In this document: positions 14,605 to 23,070 of the stretch, in pieces
How the letters are laid out: every line of letters begins with the position of its first letter
How positions within the stretch are numbered: position 1 is the stretch's first letter
Assembly: GCA_902761825.1 (NCBI GenBank)
Contig: CACWLY010000005.1
Coordinates: 1 to 34,355 of the forward strand
DNA: 34,355 bases
Reading direction: 5' to 3'
Source of the DNA: an uncultured Eubacteriales bacterium
GTDB taxonomy: Bacteria > Bacillota > Clostridia > Christensenellales > Aristaeellaceae
Notes under the pieces: model-generated
The model's database searches: none
What the model was told of the DNA's origin: nothing
Seen by the model: only the letters and a program-made list of their open reading frames with translations
Made by a program: the position numbers and the translations under genes

Positions 14605-16062
14605 TTAATTGCCGGCAGCCTCGGTGACTTCCTCAGCAGCGGCAGCCTCGGCGGCGGCAGCCTCAGCGGCGGCATGCTCCGCGTCAACCTGCTCCTGGGT
14701 CTTATCGCCGTTGAACACATCCAGCATATCCTGCCAGACGGGAGTGGCGGACTCAACAGCCTCGGCGGGGGTCATGCTGCCGATGGGGCCCCACAGCAGG
14801 GCGCTGCCCAGCACGTCGTTGGTGGAACCGAGCAGGTAGGTCTTGTTGGCCACAGAATGCTCGGGCTCACGCATCATGGCATAGGTCTCGTCCACAGCGC
14901 GGTCATCGGTGTAGTTGTACTTCTCGCCGATCCAGGCATCTTCGCTGTCAACACCGGGCGTGTCGTTGGTGTACAGATCATAGATCTGCTGGATCTTCAG
15001 GCTGGTCTCGTCGTCATACACGTTGGGAATGCCATAGACGTTGTCGCAGGCCATCGCCAGATAGGTCTCGGCGTTGGGGCCCTTGGGGCACATTACGGCG
15101 CCCCATTCGTCTTCCATGTCAGCCATTTCGGAGTTGGGGTTGAAGCCCTGCCAGGTCTGGCCGGCGTAGAAGGCAGTGGTGCCCTGCTTCCAGAAATCCT
15201 TGAACCAGTCCCAGTTGGAGCCTTCGGGCTGGGGAGCAGCGTAGTTCTCCCACATGGTCTTGCGCATCTGCAGGGCGTCCAGAGCGGCCTGGCTGTTGGC
15301 AGTGATGACCAGCTTGCCCTGATCGTTGTAATCGAAGAACGCGGCGTTGTTGCTGAACATCAGAGCGGTGGCCAGGTCGTCGCCGGAGCCGGTCATGCCG
15401 TAGATGTCATAGATGCCGTCGTTGTCCAGGTCGCGCTGTACCTTTTCCATGATGTCCAGCATCATATCCCAGGTCCAGGTGCCGTCAGCCTGCGCGTCAT
15501 AGATGGATTCGGGATCGATGCCCGCTTCGGTCAGAACGCGCTTGTTGAAGAACATGCAGCTGCGGGGCTCGGTCTTGCCGACGTGCACGCCGTATACCTT
15601 GCCGTCCTTGGTCATGAAATCATTGGTCGCCTTGTTCCACTTTTCGCCGCTCAGGTCGATCTGCCAGGGCATATACAGATCGTTGGCCAGAGGAGTGCCG
15701 GCAAAGTCGGCAGCCACGGCCACCAGGCACAGCTTGCTGTTGTCGCCGTTCATGACCATGTTGGCCAGCTCGGCGGGGTTGCCCGCCCAGTCGCTCAGCG
15801 CGGTCTCGACGATCTTGCAGTTATAGGTTTCTTCCAGCCAATCGCGATAGGCATACATCAGAGCGGTCTCTTCATCGGGCTCGCTGCTGCGGGTGCTGTG
15901 CGCTTCGTCGTCATTGGACCACCAGTCGTAAATGTAGATGGTAGCGCCGCCGAAATCGAGGCCCTCGATGATCTCGGGATAGCCTTCGGGAACATCGGCC
16001 AAAGCAGCGCAGGAGGCCATGAGCATCATAGCCGCCAAAATCAGAGCGATGATTTTCTTCAT
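14605..16062 (-). CDS. Sugar ABC transporter solute-binding lipoprotein
   Basis: A 485-residue extracellular solute-binding protein. Residues 1-18 form a lipoprotein signal ending MASC (C18). The body has the pattern of cluster-1 oligosaccharide-binding proteins (KVYGVHVGK, FFNKRVLTEAGIDPES, TWTWDMMLDIME, a WQGFNPN region). The last ~35 residues are an Ala/Glu-rich low-complexity tail (AEHAAAEAAAAEAAAAEE) that probably forms a free helix; this is unusual for the family. ATG 16062 is chosen because AAAGGAGG lies eight bases upstream and gives a proper signal; a longer frame to 16134 does not. It follows two permease genes, which are its likely partners, and has its own promoter. Confidence 0.9.
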   Translation of the reverse strand: MKKIIALILAAMMLMASCAALADVPEGYPEIIEGLDFGGATIYIYDWWSNDDEAHSTRSSEPDEETALMYAYRDWLEETYNCKIVETALSDWAGNPAELANMVMNGDNSKLCLVAVAADFAGTPLANDLYMPWQIDLSGEKWNKATNDFMTKDGKVYGVHVGKTEPRSCMFFNKRVLTEAGIDPESIYDAQADGTWTWDMMLDIMEKVQRDLDNDGIYDIYGMTGSGDDLATALMFSNNAAFFDYNDQGKLVITANSQAALDALQMRKTMWENYAAPQPEGSNWDWFKDFWKQGTTAFYAGQTWQGFNPNSEMADMEDEWGAVMCPKGPNAETYLAMACDNVYGIPNVYDDETSLKIQQIYDLYTNDTPGVDSEDAWIGEKYNYTDDRAVDETYAMMREPEHSVANKTYLLGSTNDVLGSALLWGPIGSMTPAEAVESATPVWQDMLDVFNGDKTQEQVDAEHAAAEAAAAEAAAAEEVTEAAGN

Positions 16063-16159
16063 TGTAAGAAAACCTCCTTTTTTATATCTATACGGACGTC
16101 CAGCAGACAGCCGTACAGTATCGGGTTCGATCACGGCATTCCGCCGCTTCTACTATATT

Positions 16160-16187
16160 ATTATATACGTATTTGTGGAAAAATCAA
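16160..16187 (-). promoter_or_regulatory. Promoter of the solute-binding lipoprotein gene
   Basis: Minus strand: TTGATT, 16 bases, TATAAT, leaving a leader of about 90 bases before ATG 16062. An internal promoter here would give the binding protein in excess of the permeases, as is common. Confidence 0.65.
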
Positions 16188-16227
16188 GTCATTTGTTGTT
16201 TCATATTTCTCAGCCGATGCTTTCACG

Positions 16228-16237
16228 AAAACGTTTT
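16228..16237. promoter_or_regulatory. Possible LacI/CcpA-type operator
   Basis: The palindrome AAAACGTTTT overlaps the stop of the permease gene and lies about 40 bases upstream of the -35 box of the binding-protein promoter. Its central CG is typical of LacI-family operators, but it fits the CcpA cre consensus only partly. No regulator gene is in the window. Confidence 0.3.
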
Positions 16238-17243
16238 ACTCCTTGGAGCCCGTCATGGTCAGGCTCTCCACGAACGTGCGCTGCGTGAAGCAGTACAGAA
16301 TGATCAGCGGGACGCAGCAGATCAGCACGGCAATGGAAATCAGCTGCAGCGAACGGCCGTTTGGCACGACGATCGACTGGTTCGCGTCCTTGGAGAAGTA
16401 GCGGCCCATGCGGCTTGCCATGGTGCTCATCTGCACCGCGTACGTTTTATATCCGGTCAGGAAGTTGCGGCTGTAGAACAGGTCGGTCCATTGCCAGACG
16501 AAGCTGAACAGGAAGCAGCTGGCGATGGTGGGCGCGGCGTCGGGCAGCATGATCTTGAAGAAGGTATGCAGCGTGCTGCAGCCGTCCACGTAAGCCGCCT
16601 CTTCCAGGCTTTCCGGCACGCTCTTGAAATACTGACGGAGCATGTAGATGAACAGACCGTTCTTGAGGCCCATGCAGGTCAGGCTCATGAGCACGTAGGG
16701 AACGAGCGACGATCGCAGGTTCAGCGCTTTGCCCGTCGTCAGCTTGAAGATCCCCATGATATCGAAGTTGGCGAAGGTGATATACAGGGCGGTCTGGATG
16801 GTCTGCGGCGGAATGATGATGATCAGCACGACGCAGGCGAACCAGAACTTCTTGAGCGGGAACTCAAAGCGGGCGAAGCCGTAAGCGACCAGCGTGGCCG
16901 CGACGACCTGACAGGCTGAAATCACGATCGATATCCACAGCGTATTGAGCATGGAGCGCGGAAAGTCCGTAAGATCTGCGACGATTTTATAGTTTTCCAG
17001 CGTTACATGCCGGGGCAGAAGCACGATCGTGGAGTCGTACAGGTCGCGCTCGGTCATCAGGCTCATCGAGAAACGGGTGATCATCGGCTGGATGATCATG
17101 AAGCACAGGCCGAACATCAGCAGGGCGCGGGCAATGGAAATGCAGGCGCTTTTGATCCTGCGTCTCAAAAGATAGCCTTCGCTTCGCCGGTTTCTTTCCC
17201 AGAAATCGCTGCTGCTGTTTACGGAGGCATTCTTTTTACTCAT
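16236..17243 (-). CDS. Sugar ABC permease, MalG type (pair 2)
   Basis: A 335-residue CUT1-family inner permease with about six membrane segments. The EAA loop that docks the ATPase is seen as EEAAYVDGCSTLHTFFKIMLP, near residues 218-238. The first 35 residues are polar and basic. ATG 17243 overlaps the end of the partner permease gene by 8 bases (ATGAGTAA), a sign of translational coupling. Together with the upstream gene and the binding protein it makes an oligosaccharide importer lacking only its ATPase. Confidence 0.9.
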   Translation of the reverse strand: MSKKNASVNSSSDFWERNRRSEGYLLRRRIKSACISIARALLMFGLCFMIIQPMITRFSMSLMTERDLYDSTIVLLPRHVTLENYKIVADLTDFPRSMLNTLWISIVISACQVVAATLVAYGFARFEFPLKKFWFACVVLIIIIPPQTIQTALYITFANFDIMGIFKLTTGKALNLRSSLVPYVLMSLTCMGLKNGLFIYMLRQYFKSVPESLEEAAYVDGCSTLHTFFKIMLPDAAPTIASCFLFSFVWQWTDLFYSRNFLTGYKTYAVQMSTMASRMGRYFSKDANQSIVVPNGRSLQLISIAVLICCVPLIILYCFTQRTFVESLTMTGSKE

Positions 17244-18222
17244 AGGATTTCACCGCCCTTGTAATAATGAACGTGCCGACTCCGATAAAGGCAAGCGCGA
17301 CGCCGAAGTAGATCCAGCTCATGGCGGAAGCGACGCCGAAATTCAGCTTGACGCCGTACATCGTGTTGTTGATCAGCTCGATTACGCGGTTGTCGTTCTT
17401 CATGAAAAAGTCGATGATGGTGTAGATGCAGTTGACCAGGAGCAGCGGGCTGACCATGGGGAAGGTGATCTTCCAGAAGGATTCCCAGCCGGAGCAGCCT
17501 TCCACGTCCGCCGCTTCATAGAGCGAGGGAGAAATGGACTGCAGGCCGCTGAGGAACACGATGATCTGAATGCCGCTTGCCATGACGATATCGTAAATGG
17601 CGTCGATCATCTGGAAAATCACGTCGAAGACCTGGCTTGCGACGCCGGATACCGACAGCAGGTTTTCCAGGGTGGCGGAAATGTTGATGCCCGACGAATT
17701 CTGCACGGAGTTCGATATGTCGCTCATCATGTTATAGAATTCGTTGGAGCTTTCAATGCCGGGCAGAACGCCCGAGGAAAGGATCACGGGCAGGAAGAAG
17801 ATAATGCGGCAGAAGATGCGGCCCTTGAACTTCTGATTGAGGATGACGGCGATCACGAAGCTCATGATCAGCGTGGCGATGACGTTGATGCCCATGCGGC
17901 CGATCTCGGTCACCAGATACTGGTTGAAGTTGGGATCGGTAGCCATGGCGTAATGGTAGTTGTTGAACTTGTTCCACGCCATTTCAAAGCCGCCGCCGGC
18001 CTTCAGCGTAACCTCGTTCAGGCTCATCTGCAGGGAGAAAATCAGCGGCCTGACCATGAAGAAGATAAAGCCGATGATGAACGGCAGGATGAACAGCGTG
18101 CCGATCCTGGCGCGGCGGGCGGCCATGGTGCCGAATACCTTGTTGCCGGGGATATACATCATAAGGGCTTCCTTGATGCCGTCATACCAATGGTCGTGGA
18201 TCTTTCTGTACTTCTTGCTCAT
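17236..18222 (-). CDS. Sugar ABC permease, MalF type (pair 2)
   Basis: A 328-residue CUT1 permease. The EAA-type loop reads YEAADVEGCSGWESFWKITFP. A long N-terminal cytoplasmic segment (about 40 residues) precedes the first membrane helix. The periplasm-facing region around residues 155-205 carries an unusual Ser/Asn-rich insert (SSNEFYNMMSDISNSVQNSS). Start overlaps the DUF5696 stop by ATGA, and GGGGGG upstream can serve as ribosome site. Tight coupling to DUF5696 suggests they work together. Confidence 0.9.
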   Translation of the reverse strand: MSKKYRKIHDHWYDGIKEALMMYIPGNKVFGTMAARRARIGTLFILPFIIGFIFFMVRPLIFSLQMSLNEVTLKAGGGFEMAWNKFNNYHYAMATDPNFNQYLVTEIGRMGINVIATLIMSFVIAVILNQKFKGRIFCRIIFFLPVILSSGVLPGIESSNEFYNMMSDISNSVQNSSGINISATLENLLSVSGVASQVFDVIFQMIDAIYDIVMASGIQIIVFLSGLQSISPSLYEAADVEGCSGWESFWKITFPMVSPLLLVNCIYTIIDFFMKNDNRVIELINNTMYGVKLNFGVASAMSWIYFGVALAFIGVGTFIITRAVKSYE

Positions 18223-20795
18223 TTGCCATTCCCCCCTTTCACAAGATAATCGCGGGCGGGCACGACGACCGAACCGGCGTCGTAATCCGTATCGGAGTAG
18301 TTCACGTATACCTGCGTGCCGTCCTGGTAGGTGGTCATGGTCACTTCACCGGTCAGGTATTCATGGCCCGTGATGCTCTGCTTGTTCAGGCCGTTCATTT
18401 CGGTCTGATAGCGCACGATCATGGGGATCACGCGTTCCTTCCAGCGCTCGTAAGCGGCCGCCGTATAGCAGCTGTACGCGGTGTCCTGCAGGATCATGGT
18501 ATCGGCCTGCATGAAGGTGAAGTTCAGCCCCGCGCCGTATTCCGCGCATTCCAGCAGGGCGGTGACGTAGTCGCCGGACAGGTTGATGGCTTCGCCGGTA
18601 TAATTTTTGATGCCGTGCAAAGCGATCTCGTAGAAGGGGATGCGCTTGTCCACGATGGCGTAGGCATTGCCGGTCAGGTTCATATCGGTGATCAGATCGG
18701 CATAGGGAACAGCGTAATCGTTGCCCTCCTTGATGATCACCTTGAAGCCGGAATCGACCGCCTTCTGCAGAGTTTCGACGTTCAATGCCTTCACCTGTTC
18801 GCGGGTGACGACCTTTTTGTTATAGTAATCGGCGCTGAGCAGGTTGCCGATATCGCGGAAAGCGACGCCGGCGGAACCGATCTTTTTGAGCGCGCTGAGC
18901 AGGTTGTCCTCGTTCTTATGCGCGTAATCGGGACGGACGAGATAATACGAATCCATCCAGTCGGCCTGCTGGAACGTCACGATATCGTAGGCGTAGAGCT
19001 TGACCTGCTCCCTGGTGGTAAAGCGCGCGGCATGCGAGAACGGAAGGAAGCCGTCAAACAAATCGCTGTTGTACGCGAAGCAGTTGATGCCGTCGAAGAA
19101 CAGGTCGACGTTCTTTTCTTTAGCGTTGGCGATCAGCTTTTTCATGCCGCTTTCGCCGCCGAGTTTGCCGATCACATGAACGCCGGTCAGCACCTTCTGC
19201 CTTACGCCGCCGTTGCACCATCCGGTCATGCGCACGCTCAGATCCTTGACGCCGCTGTCCGTCAGCTCGCCCATGATCTTTCCGGCTTCCTCAAAGGTGG
19301 TCACAGGCACCACGGAATCGACCGGCACGCCCAGTTTGGGCTCCACCTTATTGATGGCGCCGATCAGCTCAACGTTGACGGGCATATCCACGCTCGCCAC
19401 TTCGTTGCGCATTTCGGGCTTCTTTTTCAGATAATCGCCGTAGGCGTTCGCCATATCGACGTAGCTGTCCCCCGCCAGGAAATGATAGCGCTGGATCAGC
19501 ACGTCGTCCGGGATCTGCTTTTCATACATGTACAGCAGCTGTGCCGTTCTGCCCGATACGTTGAATTTATCGTAGTGCAGCACATTGTAGCGTCCGTACA
19601 CGTAGTTATAGCTGTTGTAGCGGCCCGAAATGTCGGCCTTGATGCCGCAGTAGGAGGATGCGCCTTCCGCGATGCAGATGAAGGAGCCGTCGGGCTGACC
19701 CATGCCGAATACAGGGAAAGCGTTCCTTGTTTCGCTGACGGCCTCGGTGCGCTCGGTCGCGTAATCCCAGCCGTAAATGTTGGCGTAATATGCGTTCTGG
19801 GACAGCTTGCCGTTATTGTAGTTGATGATCGCGCCGCCGCCCTCGGGGATCAGCATGAAGCCTTCCTGGTTTTTGGAGGCCGCGCCCATCATGGGCAGCA
19901 CGCTGATATAGGTCAGCGGGCTGCTGTTCTCGCAGCGCAGGCTGTCATAGGGGATCTCGACCAGCAGGTCCTCGCCGTCCAGGCGGTATATGATGCTGGC
20001 GTTGAAAACCGGGCCGTTGTTGCTGCGGCTGGCCGCGACCAGCTGCTGGTCGATCTCGTAATCCTCCTGGGTATAGCCGGCTTCGGCGAAATACCCCTCG
20101 ATCTTCTGCTTGTTGGTGGCGTTGGTGTCGGACTTGAGGATATAGAGCGGCTGCTCCGCCACGCTGGGATACATGGCGATGATTTCATCCTTGTTTTCCT
20201 TTTTGTCCAGCTTGTCGGGCTCGTAAAGAGAGTAGTTGGGGCTGACCTTCTTTTTCGTGCTCTTGGACATGTTGGCGACAAAGGAATTGTAGCGCTCCGC
20301 CGTAATGGCGGTCGGCAGGATGTATTTCTTTTCGATCTTGCCGATGGCGTAATCCACGCGGATGGAGCCGTCCTCAAGCTGATTCAGATCATAGGTCTGA
20401 TTGGCGATGGAATAGGCGTAGTTGTTGAGCTCCACCTCGCCGCCGGAGCCCGTATAGGTCACGTTCAGCGTGGAGGAGAGCATTTCCTTGTTGACGGCCA
20501 GCGCGATAGTATCGGTATCCCGGTCCTTGGGATTGGAATACCAGATTTTGCCGGTTTTTTTATCCGTGATCTGGAAATGCGTGGTGGAGCCGTCCATTTC
20601 AAACAGCAGCTGATCGTTCTCCATGACCAGCTTTTTGCCGTCGCCCGCATAGCTGTGGATCACAACCGGGTCGCTGACTTCCTCTTCCTGCTGCGAATAA
20701 ATCGGCACAAAGACGAACACAACCAGCGCGGCCAGCGCGGCGATCACGATCAGCCATGGGATCAGCCTTCGGATGATGGATTTTTTTTCGTTCAT
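18219..20795 (-). CDS. DUF5696 membrane-anchored protein, possible glycosidase fold
   Basis: An 858-residue protein with one N-terminal membrane helix (about 10-30) and a large extracellular part. Residues about 40-320 are beta-rich (DGSTTHFQITDKKTGKIWYSNP). The middle alternates strands and helices like a (beta/alpha)8 barrel (VDLFFDGINCFAYNSDLF, AGVAFRDIGNLLSADY), and the end (QDGTQVYVNYSDTDYD) resembles the C-terminal beta domain of barrel glycosidases. I recognise it as the DUF5696 family, which has no assigned function known to me. A surface carbohydrate-active role is inferred only. The start at 20795 is set by AAGGAGG ten bases upstream; GTG/ATG codons just before it are too close to that site. 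It overlaps the next permease gene. Confidence 0.75.
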   Translation of the reverse strand: MNEKKSIIRRLIPWLIVIAALAALVVFVFVPIYSQQEEEVSDPVVIHSYAGDGKKLVMENDQLLFEMDGSTTHFQITDKKTGKIWYSNPKDRDTDTIALAVNKEMLSSTLNVTYTGSGGEVELNNYAYSIANQTYDLNQLEDGSIRVDYAIGKIEKKYILPTAITAERYNSFVANMSKSTKKKVSPNYSLYEPDKLDKKENKDEIIAMYPSVAEQPLYILKSDTNATNKQKIEGYFAEAGYTQEDYEIDQQLVAASRSNNGPVFNASIIYRLDGEDLLVEIPYDSLRCENSSPLTYISVLPMMGAASKNQEGFMLIPEGGGAIINYNNGKLSQNAYYANIYGWDYATERTEAVSETRNAFPVFGMGQPDGSFICIAEGASSYCGIKADISGRYNSYNYVYGRYNVLHYDKFNVSGRTAQLLYMYEKQIPDDVLIQRYHFLAGDSYVDMANAYGDYLKKKPEMRNEVASVDMPVNVELIGAINKVEPKLGVPVDSVVPVTTFEEAGKIMGELTDSGVKDLSVRMTGWCNGGVRQKVLTGVHVIGKLGGESGMKKLIANAKEKNVDLFFDGINCFAYNSDLFDGFLPFSHAARFTTREQVKLYAYDIVTFQQADWMDSYYLVRPDYAHKNEDNLLSALKKIGSAGVAFRDIGNLLSADYYNKKVVTREQVKALNVETLQKAVDSGFKVIIKEGNDYAVPYADLITDMNLTGNAYAIVDKRIPFYEIALHGIKNYTGEAINLSGDYVTALLECAEYGAGLNFTFMQADTMILQDTAYSCYTAAAYERWKERVIPMIVRYQTEMNGLNKQSITGHEYLTGEVTMTTYQDGTQVYVNYSDTDYDAGSVVVPARDYLVKGGNGK

Positions 20796-20810
20796 CTGCA
20801 TCACCCCTCC

Positions 20811-21506
20811 TTAATACAGCCGGTACACGATTTCCCGGTACATGCTGATGAAATAACCGGCGGCATCGCTGAGCAGGCTGAAGAACACAAGGACAAGAAA
20901 CAGGATCACGCAGGCGCCGACCACCGTGACGATCAGGAATATGGCCGTTTTCAAGGGGCTGTAATCGTGCACCTGCATCAGGCCCACGAAGGCCAGGAAC
21001 ACGCACCAGACCACGCTGAAGCCGAGCATCACGTTGTAAAAGCTGCCTTCCTCGAAGGTAATCATGTTGCTCACGACGATCATGAGCAACTGAATCATCA
21101 CATACGGCACAAGCGCGTAGCACATGGCGATGTAAATATCCTTGAAGCGGCCCTTACCGTCGAAAAGGGTGGTCATCGCCCAGTTGGCCAGGCACAGCAC
21201 AAGGAAGGGAATCAGGAGCGAGAAGGTTTCCTCAAAGAGGTTGATGTGCTGCACGGGCGCGCTGATAAACTGGAAGCTGGTGCACATCAGCTTGAGCACG
21301 CGCGTCAGCAGGAACAGGAACAGGAAGGTATTCGCGGCGGCCAGGCTTCCTTTGTTCTCGTGGGCCAGATCCCAAAAGCCGTCGAAAGGATGGGTAATGA
21401 CGTGCAGGGCGTAACGGAGCGTGGATTTATAGCGGCTCCACCAGGCCTTTCTTTTCTCCGCTTTCACGTTTGTTTCAGCCTGCTTTGTGAACTGTGCTGT
21501 TCTCAT
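20811..21506 (-). CDS. YIP1-family membrane protein
   Basis: A 231-residue protein with about five membrane helices. The first 35 residues are basic and cytoplasmic; the segment RYALHVITHPFDGFWDLAHENKGS and the hydrophobic pattern that follows are typical of bacterial YIP1-domain proteins. The role of these proteins in bacteria is not established. ATG 21506 is supported by GGGAGG upstream and overlaps the end of the NHL/TPR gene by 32 bases. It stands between the NHL/TPR and DUF5696 genes in one transcription unit, so the three may form a membrane complex; that is inference. Confidence 0.75.
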   Translation of the reverse strand: MRTAQFTKQAETNVKAEKRKAWWSRYKSTLRYALHVITHPFDGFWDLAHENKGSLAAANTFLFLFLLTRVLKLMCTSFQFISAPVQHINLFEETFSLLIPFLVLCLANWAMTTLFDGKGRFKDIYIAMCYALVPYVMIQLLMIVVSNMITFEEGSFYNVMLGFSVVWCVFLAFVGLMQVHDYSPLKTAIFLIVTVVGACVILFLVLVFFSLLSDAAGYFISMYREIVYRLY

Positions 21507-23019
21507 ACATCATCACCTCCCACTTCGTTCTCTTGATCCGCTTGAGCGTCAGCGGAACGGCCAGCAAGACGGCCAGCACGATCACGATCCACCAGATGTT
21601 GGCTTCCACCCATTCCTTGCGGTAGAGCTTGAATGCGCGTCCGTAATTCTGGCGGTCATGCGCTTTTTCAAAGTAGTCCATCGCTTCTTTGTATTTGTCC
21701 TGGCGCAGCAGCGCGCGCCCGATGCCGCGGAAAGCCAAGGGATAATTGGCGTTCAGCCGCATCACGTCCTGCCATAGTTCAGCGCTCGCGTCATACTCGC
21801 CGCGCAGGTAGGTTTCGATCGCGTTGTAGATCATCATGCCGTATTCCGTCGGGCTGAACACGGTCACGCTGTTCTCCAGCTGGTCGAGCACCAGCAGATC
21901 GTAGCCCATATGCTCGATGCCGATCGGGCTGGTGAACGCGCCGTCCACATTGCCCTTCGTGCCGAAGGCCCAGAGCATGATGCCCTGGCTGTCATAGCCG
22001 AACAGGCGGCCCCTGGTGCGGTCGACGGTGACGTAGATCTCGTTGTCAAGCACCGTGATATCGGTCATCTTGCTGGGACCGTAGGGAACGCTTTCCGAGA
22101 TCCACCACAGATCGCCGATGGGCGGATACCGGTCGTTCTTGACCAGGATATCGTTGCCGATGCCGTTCAGGCAGCGGATGGGCTTTGCGGCGTCGGATTT
22201 GAGGTCGTACTCGCTGAACACCGTATTGGTGGCGTAAATGAAGCCGTCCTTATCCATGTAGAGGTTTTCATATTCCGTTGGCACAAAGCTCTCGGAAGCT
22301 GCGCGCTGCTCCTTCGTCTGGAAATAACGCTTCCAGATATAAGCGCCCATATTGACGGAAACCTTGTTTGCGCCGATAAAGCCGGTAAATACGGTGTCGC
22401 TTTCGTACTTGACGAAACCTTTGTTCACGTTGTTTGCCAGCACGTACAGGCGGCCGGCAACGTCCACTGTGATCTTCTTCGGCAGGAAATCAAGGTTCTG
22501 GTCGAAGGTCGCGTCCTCCGGCTTTACGAATTCCTTCAGCCAGTTGAGATCCTTGTCGAACATGACGACGCGGAAATTGCCGTAATCGGCCACATAGATG
22601 TTGTATTCCTGATCGACAAAGACGTCATACGGGCTGTTGAAGGTATTGTTTTCGCAGCCGCTGATCTCGCTGATCGCGCGCACGAACGCAAAATCACGCC
22701 CGTCAAAATGCACCTGCACGATTCTGTTGTTGCCCGTATCGGCAATATACAGATCCTGATCGCGCACGAACAGGCCCTGGGGCTTCATCAGGCGCTTTCC
22801 GTCCAGATTCTCAAGGCCCAGCGTCGTGCTGTCTATGACCGCGCTGACCCTGTAGGCGTCCGGCGACATCTGCACGTCTCCCCAATAATCGTAGTTATAC
22901 GTATAGGAAGTGCTGAATCCGTCATGGGCCATACTGAAGCTGTCATCCGCGATCGCCGCCATCGGAAGCAGCATCGCGAATACGCACAGCGCAGCAAGTA
23001 CCCTTTTCACCACTTTCAC
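21475..23019 (-). CDS. NHL-repeat / TPR membrane protein
   Basis: About 514 residues. A signal peptide (KVVKRVLAALCVFAMLLPMAAIA) leads to an extracellular beta-propeller with NHL-like blades (PQGLFVRDQDLYIADTGNNRIVQ, SPYDVFVDQEYNIYVADYGNFRV and later weaker ones) over about 70-370. A TPR-like helical pair follows (LRGEYDASAELWQDVMRLNANYPLAFRGIGRALLRQDKYKEAMDYFEKA), then a membrane helix (IWWIVIVLAVLLAVPLTL) and a short basic tail inside the cell. I choose the GTG at 23019, with a G6 run six bases upstream, because it yields a normal signal peptide; ATG 23061 adds 14 odd residues. It may sense or scaffold at the cell surface. Function unknown. Confidence 0.7.
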   Translation of the reverse strand: MKVVKRVLAALCVFAMLLPMAAIADDSFSMAHDGFSTSYTYNYDYWGDVQMSPDAYRVSAVIDSTTLGLENLDGKRLMKPQGLFVRDQDLYIADTGNNRIVQVHFDGRDFAFVRAISEISGCENNTFNSPYDVFVDQEYNIYVADYGNFRVVMFDKDLNWLKEFVKPEDATFDQNLDFLPKKITVDVAGRLYVLANNVNKGFVKYESDTVFTGFIGANKVSVNMGAYIWKRYFQTKEQRAASESFVPTEYENLYMDKDGFIYATNTVFSEYDLKSDAAKPIRCLNGIGNDILVKNDRYPPIGDLWWISESVPYGPSKMTDITVLDNEIYVTVDRTRGRLFGYDSQGIMLWAFGTKGNVDGAFTSPIGIEHMGYDLLVLDQLENSVTVFSPTEYGMMIYNAIETYLRGEYDASAELWQDVMRLNANYPLAFRGIGRALLRQDKYKEAMDYFEKAHDRQNYGRAFKLYRKEWVEANIWWIVIVLAVLLAVPLTLKRIKRTKWEVMMYENSTVHKAG

Positions 23020-23070
23020 GCAAGTTTCCCCCCTGTGTTCAAAAATCGGAGTGCCGTTCATACTATGCCG

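Noticed and set aside
14524..16401. Gly/Val-rich plus-strand open frame opposite the binding lipoprotein
   Set aside because: It is the complement of a highly expressed lipoprotein gene; composition is typical of antisense of biased codons and it crosses that gene's promoter.
18363..21536. Long plus-strand open frame (1057 codons) opposite DUF5696 and YIP1
   Set aside because: His/Val/Asp-rich antisense translation without family features; the minus-strand genes have ribosome sites, membrane helices and coupled overlaps.
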